Shown here: piece by piece, positions 60,139 through 64,000 of the stretch
How the letters are laid out: every line of letters begins with the position of its first letter
How positions within the stretch are numbered: position 1 is the first letter of the stretch
From: Thermococcus thermotolerans
Lineage (GTDB): Archaea; Methanobacteriota_B; Thermococci; Thermococcales; Thermococcaceae
Direction: 5' to 3'
DNA: 64,000 bases
Assembly (NCBI RefSeq): GCF_024707485.1
Contig: NZ_CP102602.1
Coordinates: 1,860,001 to 1,924,000 of the forward strand
Position numbers and translations under genes: made by a program
The notes under the pieces: model-generated
Seen by the model: the letters and a program-made list of their open reading frames with translations, nothing else
Told to the model about the DNA's origin: nothing
The model's database searches: none

Positions 60139-60687
60139 TCATCCCCCCATAATTCTCAAAACTTCCCTCTTCATGTCCTCGACGTTGAACAGTTTGCCGT
60201 CCGAGAGAAGGTGATGCAGCGCGAGGCCATCAATCAATGCCCCTAGAAGAAGTGCCTTCTTTTCCGGTTCCTCCACCCCGGCTTCCCTGAGCACGCTGGA
60301 AACCGAGCCTATGTACCTCTCGTAGAACTCATCCCAGTCGGTGGTTCTGTTCAGTCTCAGGCTCTCTTCGTACAGCTCCAGAAAGAAGCGCGACAGCTTC
60401 GGACTGGTCATTATCAGTTCGAAAGCTGCATCCACGAGGGTTTTGAGCTTCTCCCTGCCCGAAAGCTCATCCAGCCTCTCTGTGAGGTTCTCCAGCCATT
60501 CATCGAGAAGCGTAAACAGAACCACCCTTGCGAGCTCATACTTGCTCGGAAAGTGGTGGAAAAGCCCTCCCTTTGAAATCCCGGCCTTTCTTGCTATCTC
60601 CTCCATAGAGACGTCGCGGTAGGACTTCTCACTGAACAGCTCAAAGGCGGCATTTATTATTCTTTTTTTGGTCTCTAGTTTTCCCAT
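60139..60687 (-). CDS. TetR-family transcriptional regulator
   Basis: The 182-residue protein has an N-terminal TetR helix-turn-helix (AFELFSEKSYRDVSMEEIARKAGISKGGLFHHFPSK at about residues 13-48; key part AGISKGGLFHHF) and a helical ligand-binding C-terminal half. The start overlaps the flavodoxin stop; an ATG one codon upstream is possible. It is the second gene of the flavodoxin-TetR operon. The palindrome at 61177-61190 in its promoter is a good candidate for its own operator. Confidence 0.9.
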   Translation of the reverse strand: MGKLETKKRIINAAFELFSEKSYRDVSMEEIARKAGISKGGLFHHFPSKYELARVVLFTLLDEWLENLTERLDELSGREKLKTLVDAAFELIMTSPKLSRFFLELYEESLRLNRTTDWDEFYERYIGSVSSVLREAGVEEPEKKALLLGALIDGLALHHLLSDGKLFNVEDMKREVLRIMGG

Positions 60688-61166
60688 CATTCACCCTCCG
60701 GATGCTCTATTCCAAGCTCCTTTCCTGATTCAAATGCATCGAGAACTCGTTTTATCCAGTCCTTAGCTTCTTCTATCGTCTCTTCGTTTTCACCCAGTAT
60801 CCAGCCATCGAAAACCTTGATGGCTATTATCCTGCCCCTGATGTGCTCGGTCATCATTCTCAGATACCGCCGTTCGGTGTACTTTTTTCCTAGTTTTCCA
60901 AACCTGTCTGCTATGCAGAGTATGAAAACGGCTACCGTCTTCCCCTCCAGGCCGTTCCTTGACAGCAGGAACTCTTTGACTTCTGGAAGGGGGCGCTCGT
61001 AGTATATGGGTGCTCCGACGATTATGAGGTCGCAGTCTTCAATATTTGGGTTTTCAGAGGCTCTAACGGTTCTAACTTCTGCCCTCTCGCCGACGGCTTC
61101 AAGCATCGCCCTCGCCACTTTCTCCGTGGAGCCCCTTCTGGACTCATAGACGATGCAGACCTTCAT
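60687..61166 (-). CDS. Flavodoxin-like protein
   Basis: The 159-residue protein has the FMN phosphate loop YESRRGSTEKVARAM at its start, SENPNIEDCDLIIVGAPIYYERPLPEV in the middle and a late EEAKDWIKRVL. It fits the flavodoxin/protoporphyrinogen-oxidase-like flavodoxin family. The likely role is electron transfer or a quinone/oxidative response. The ATG at 61166 follows GGTGG; an adjacent ATG three bases upstream is the other candidate. It is followed by a TetR gene that overlaps its stop codon. Confidence 0.88.
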   Translation of the reverse strand: MKVCIVYESRRGSTEKVARAMLEAVGERAEVRTVRASENPNIEDCDLIIVGAPIYYERPLPEVKEFLLSRNGLEGKTVAVFILCIADRFGKLGKKYTERRYLRMMTEHIRGRIIAIKVFDGWILGENEETIEEAKDWIKRVLDAFESGKELGIEHPEGE

Positions 61167-61176
61167 CATTCCACCT

Positions 61177-61190
61177 ACCGACCGGTCGGT
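61177..61190. promoter_or_regulatory. Palindromic TetR-type operator at the flavodoxin-tetR promoter
   Basis: ACCGACCGGTCGGT is a perfect 14-bp palindrome and closely resembles known TetR-family operators. It lies between the minus-strand TATA box (TTATAAGG, 61197-61204) and the start codon, over the expected transcription start. Binding would block the operon encoding the regulator itself. Confidence 0.6.
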
Positions 61191-61196
61191 TTTTAA

Positions 61197-61204
61197 CCTT
61201 ATAA
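61197..61204 (-). promoter_or_regulatory. TATA box of flavodoxin-tetR operon
   Basis: TTATAAGG on the minus strand lies about 35 bp before the flavodoxin start and just upstream of the palindromic operator. Confidence 0.5.
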
Positions 61205-61262
61205 CCCTTTCCCCGGAAAGCCTTAAATCGGATGGCGAGAACTCCCTATCAGGTGAGGAGAA

Positions 61263-62435
61263 ATGAGAGACTTCTACATCGCCCACGAGGACGATATCAA
61301 AGCCGGAAAGACGACCGATGTCTACTTCATCAGGACGAGGAAGATACTCGTTGAGAAGGGCATCCACAGGAAGGTTTTTGCCGACGTGACGACGACTTCT
61401 CTCCCGAAGGGCTGGAAGTGGGGGGTTCTGGCGGGAATCGAAGAGGTCGCAAAGCTCCTTGAGGGGCTCCCCGTGAACGTCTACGCGATGCCGGAGGGGA
61501 CTATATTCCACCCCTACGAGCCCGTTCTCCAGATTGAAGGCTTTTACGAGGAGTTTGGAATCTACGAGACGGCTTTACTGGGAATGCTCAGCCAGGCAAG
61601 CGGTATAGCCACCGCCGCGCTCAGGACGAAGATAGCCGCGAACTTCAAGCCCGTCTACTCCTTCGGCATAAGGCACATGCATCCTGCCATAGCGCCTATG
61701 ATAGACCGCTCGGCATTCATAGGTGGCTGTGACGGTGTTTCCGGAGTTTTGGGGGCGGAGATGATGGGGGAGAATCCCGTCGGCACGATGCCCCACGCGC
61801 TTATCCTGGTGGTTGGCGACCAGGTTAAGGCCTGGAGGTACTTCGACGAGGTCGTTGAGCCTGAGGTTCCAAGAACGGCTTTGGTCGATACGCTCTGTGA
61901 CGAGAAGTTCGAGGCCTTGATGGCGGCCGAGGCCCTCGGCGAGAGGCTCACCGCGGTAAGGCTCGACACCCCGAGCTCCAGAAGGGGCAACTTCAGGAGG
62001 ATAATCGAGGAGGTCCGCTGGGAGCTCGACCTGAGGGGCTACGGGCACGTCAAAATCTTCGTGAGCGGAGGCCTAAACGAGGAGAGCATAAGGGAGATAG
62101 TCGATATAGTGGATGCCTTCGGTGTTGGAGGCTCGATAGCGAGCGCAAAGCCGGTTGACTTTTCCCTTGACATAGTGGAGATCGGGGGGAAGCCGGTAAC
62201 GAAGAGGGGGAAGCTCAGCGGGAGGAAACAGATATACCGCTGTGAGAAGGGCCACTACCACCGCGTTCCAGCTGAGAAGAAGCTCGAACGTTGCCCGGTC
62301 TGCGGTGCAGAGGTTGAGCCGCTCATCAAGCCGCTCATCGAGAACGGGGAGATAGTGGCAGAGCTGCCGAAGGCCAGGGAGATAAGGGAGTACGTGCTTG
62401 AGCAGGCCGAGAAGTTCGGACTGGGCCTGGAGTGA
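61263..62435 (+). CDS. pncB: Nicotinate phosphoribosyltransferase
   Basis: The enzyme joins nicotinate and PRPP to nicotinate mononucleotide in NAD salvage. The 390-residue protein has the type II PRTase barrel pattern (TDVYFIRTRKIL, PEGTIFHPYEPVLQIEG, SFGIRHMHPAIAPMIDR, GGCDGVSGVLGAEM, KIFVSGGLNEESI, FGVGGSIASAK) and the archaeal C-terminal zinc ribbon (CEKGHYHRVPAEKKLERCPVC near residue 326). An AGGTGAGGAG site precedes the ATG, with a TATA-like CCTTAAATCG about 35 bp upstream. Confidence 0.94.
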   Translation: MRDFYIAHEDDIKAGKTTDVYFIRTRKILVEKGIHRKVFADVTTTSLPKGWKWGVLAGIEEVAKLLEGLPVNVYAMPEGTIFHPYEPVLQIEGFYEEFGIYETALLGMLSQASGIATAALRTKIAANFKPVYSFGIRHMHPAIAPMIDRSAFIGGCDGVSGVLGAEMMGENPVGTMPHALILVVGDQVKAWRYFDEVVEPEVPRTALVDTLCDEKFEALMAAEALGERLTAVRLDTPSSRRGNFRRIIEEVRWELDLRGYGHVKIFVSGGLNEESIREIVDIVDAFGVGGSIASAKPVDFSLDIVEIGGKPVTKRGKLSGRKQIYRCEKGHYHRVPAEKKLERCPVCGAEVEPLIKPLIENGEIVAELPKAREIREYVLEQAEKFGLGLE

Positions 62436-62503
62436 TATCTTTTCTATATTCTTTCGAGAATAAATCATAGGGCCAACTTAAGGAATTAGAAAAAGAAGAG
62501 GCT

Positions 62504-62713
<210 letters not shown>

Positions 62714-62738
62714 TCACCGGATTTAGATGAACTCCGGG

Positions 62739-62753
62739 GAATATAAACTTTTC
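62739..62753 (-). promoter_or_regulatory. Ferredoxin promoter
   Basis: On the minus strand AAAAGTTTATATTCC combines BRE and TATA and lies about 38 bp before the start codon, giving a short leader. The strength fits an abundant protein. Confidence 0.6.
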
Positions 62754-62837
62754 GTCGAAAAATGGACTGCTGAAGGCGAAGATCCGTAGAAAAAGGGAGA
62801 AAACGGCTCTTCGATGAACAAAAATTGGCAGGGTGGG

Positions 62838-63368
62838 TCAGAAAAGCCCCAACCTCTTTTTGTACTCCTCGCTTATCATCTCCGGGCTCCAGGGCGGGTC
62901 GAAGGTGAGTTCAATTTCGGCGTCCTTGACGCCGGGTATCTCCAGTATCTTGTCCTCTACAGCCCGGAGGATCCACATGGTGAGCGGACAGCCCGGAGTG
63001 GTCATCGTCATCTTGACGTAGACGGTGTTGTCCGGCCTTATGTCCAGCTGGTATATAAGGCCCAGGTTAACGATGTCCACGCCTATCTCGGGGTCTATGA
63101 CCTCTTTGAGCTTTTCCAGTATCACATCCTTGTTCAGCTCGACGTTTTCTTCTGTCTTCTTCTCCCTCTCGCGGTTTATCGTTATGGTGCCAACCCCCTC
63201 GATCTTCCCCAGTTCCGTGTTGAGCTTTATGAGCACATCGTCAATGTTCGGGGTGTCCTTCGCGAGGGTGACAGTCACGTTGCCCTTTTCATCAACCTCT
63301 ATGGATTTTACGAAATCCTCATCAACTATTCCCTTGATGATATTTTCAACTTCCTCTTTTGTGACCAT
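62838..63368 (-). CDS. DUF59/MIP18-type iron-sulfur assembly protein with duplicated N-terminal half
   Basis: The 176-residue protein ends with a full DUF59 domain (KEVIDPEIGVDIVNLGLIYQLDI; MTMTTPGCPLTMWILRAVEDKI; ELTFDPPWSPEMISEE), the SufT/PaaD-type family that helps Fe-S cluster assembly. Residues about 1-70 look like a decayed second copy (EDFVKSIEVDEKGNVTVTLAKDTPNIDDVLIKLNTELGKIEGV) without the PEIG and CP motifs. The ATG at 63368 follows GGTGGTGA. It is 130 bases from the ferredoxin gene on the same strand; co-expression would fit. Confidence 0.85.
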   Translation of the reverse strand: MVTKEEVENIIKGIVDEDFVKSIEVDEKGNVTVTLAKDTPNIDDVLIKLNTELGKIEGVGTITINREREKKTEENVELNKDVILEKLKEVIDPEIGVDIVNLGLIYQLDIRPDNTVYVKMTMTTPGCPLTMWILRAVEDKILEIPGVKDAEIELTFDPPWSPEMISEEYKKRLGLF

Positions 63369-63430
63369 ATTCACCACCTGGGTGAAGTTCAGAGAGACAC
63401 ATTTAAACCTTTTGGGTCAGAAATGGGTAA

Positions 63431-64000
63431 CTATTGGGATAGGATGTCGAATATCAGCCTCTCCGCCATCTCGGGGGTAAGTGCCCTGGCCCGGAGCTCC
63501 CTCAGGACCCTCTGGATGCCGAGCCTCTTGAGCACGGGAGAGTTCTTCGCGGCCGACTTCCAGAGCGTGCATCCGAAGCCGAGGGCGTATTTCCGTCCAA
63601 GGGTCGCTATCGCCTCGCCCTTGTCGAGGGCCAGAAAGGCCGGAAGGTTCAGAACCACTACGTCTCCTTTGCTGTATATGGATATCAGGCCCGAGCTCAG
63701 CAGGTCTCCGCTCGCCACTATCTTTATCCCGTTCTCCCTGGCGTACTCCTCGATGGCGTCCATGACCATCGCGTGACAGCGGCCGCAGACAGGTGCCCTC
63801 TTCCTTATCTGCTCCTTCATCTCGTCCATGTATCCCGGAACCTCAACGAAGACTGCACCTTGCGTCATGGCGTTGAGGAGAACCGGCTCCCTCATCTGCG
63901 GGAGCTTTGCCATAACCGGGACAACGTCGAAGCCGGCCCAGCGGAGTATTTTGAGGGACGCCGTGCTGTCCGAACCGGCGGAAAAAGCGAGGGCTATCTT
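63431..64000 (-). CDS. PP-loop ATPase, partial at window edge
   Basis: The frame runs off the right edge. Visible is the C-terminal 189 codons of a PP-loop ATP pyrophosphatase: KIALAFSAGSDSTASL with the SGGxDS-like loop near the visible start, then APVCGRCHAMVMDAI with a CxxC, and KIVASGDLLSSGLISIY. Such enzymes adenylate tRNA or small substrates (thiolation or 7-deazapurine chemistry). The exact type cannot be named without the N-terminus. The T-run-like region downstream separates it from the DUF59 gene. Confidence 0.8.
   Translation of the reverse strand, partial: KIALAFSAGSDSTASLKILRWAGFDVVPVMAKLPQMREPVLLNAMTQGAVFVEVPGYMDEMKEQIRKRAPVCGRCHAMVMDAIEEYARENGIKIVASGDLLSSGLISIYSKGDVVVLNLPAFLALDKGEAIATLGRKYALGFGCTLWKSAAKNSPVLKRLGIQRVLRELRARALTPEMAERLIFDILSQ

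Overview
This window is chromosomal DNA of a hyperthermophilic euryarchaeon of the order Thermococcales, most likely a Thermococcus. The evidence is the archaeal 16S rRNA with an anti-Shine-Dalgarno tail, the 16S-tRNA-Ala(TGC)-23S order without a linked 5S gene, and the gene set: HerA-Mre11-Rad50-NurA, RfcS with an intein, RfcL, PAN, FAU-1, RadB, Rio2, DphB, NfnBA and a ferredoxin with an Asp cluster ligand. Most gene starts follow a GGTGA- or GGAGGT-type ribosome binding site. Promoters are BRE/TATA type. A minority of genes have the TATA box about 25-27 bp before the start codon, which predicts leaderless mRNAs.

Left part (1-27.6 kb). A partial exported-looking protein is followed, on the minus strand, by the break-repair operon herA-vapB-vapC-mre11-rad50-nurA, in which a VapBC toxin-antitoxin pair sits between herA and mre11. 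Then come rimI-endA, a secreted orphan protein, kbl, and the clamp loader pair rfcS-rfcL, with a 540-residue LAGLIDADG intein in the RfcS P-loop. Next are a HepT-MntA toxin-antitoxin pair whose HepT is cut short by a nonsense codon, a Trm5-like methyltransferase, moaA, a coiled-coil protein overlapping fau-1, an ATPase-nuclease behind a dyad-symmetric promoter, radB, a UPF0173 hydrolase, an ASCH protein, a DUF1614 membrane protein, prs and an AT-rich orphan gene.

Middle part (27.6-32.8 kb). This is a complete rRNA operon. Both rRNAs are enclosed by long processing stems carrying canonical 3-4-3 bulge-helix-bulge motifs. The enzyme expected to cut them, EndA, is encoded at 9.3 kb.

Right part (32.9-64 kb). 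This is dense housekeeping sequence: an MDP-1 phosphatase, DUF366, a dolichol-kinase-like protein, lysS, an unpaired IorB-like subunit, three MFS transporters, an AbrB-PhoU regulator, an asparaginase-MFS-radical SAM operon (possible lipoyl synthase component), rio2, pan, an unlinked cas6, and a lipid-linked sugar locus (MraY/AglH-like transferase, HAD-GT2 fusion, DUF2304). It continues with a dCMP deaminase, an HtpX-BlaI pair, tRNA-Arg and tRNA-Val flanking a hairpin-rich spacer, dphB, an XRE regulator, phosphopantothenate synthetase, nfnBA with SurR-type sites, a flavodoxin-TetR operon with a palindromic operator, nicotinate phosphoribosyltransferase, ferredoxin, a DUF59 protein and a partial PP-loop ATPase.

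No CRISPR array, insertion sequence or prophage was seen. The accessory signals are the two toxin-antitoxin pairs, the intein, the orphan secreted protein, the AT-rich gene before the rRNA operon, and the spacer between tRNA-Arg and tRNA-Val. The most notable observations are the VapBC insertion inside the repair operon, the nonsense-truncated HepT, the unlinked diverged Cas6, and several promoter dyads beside regulators.
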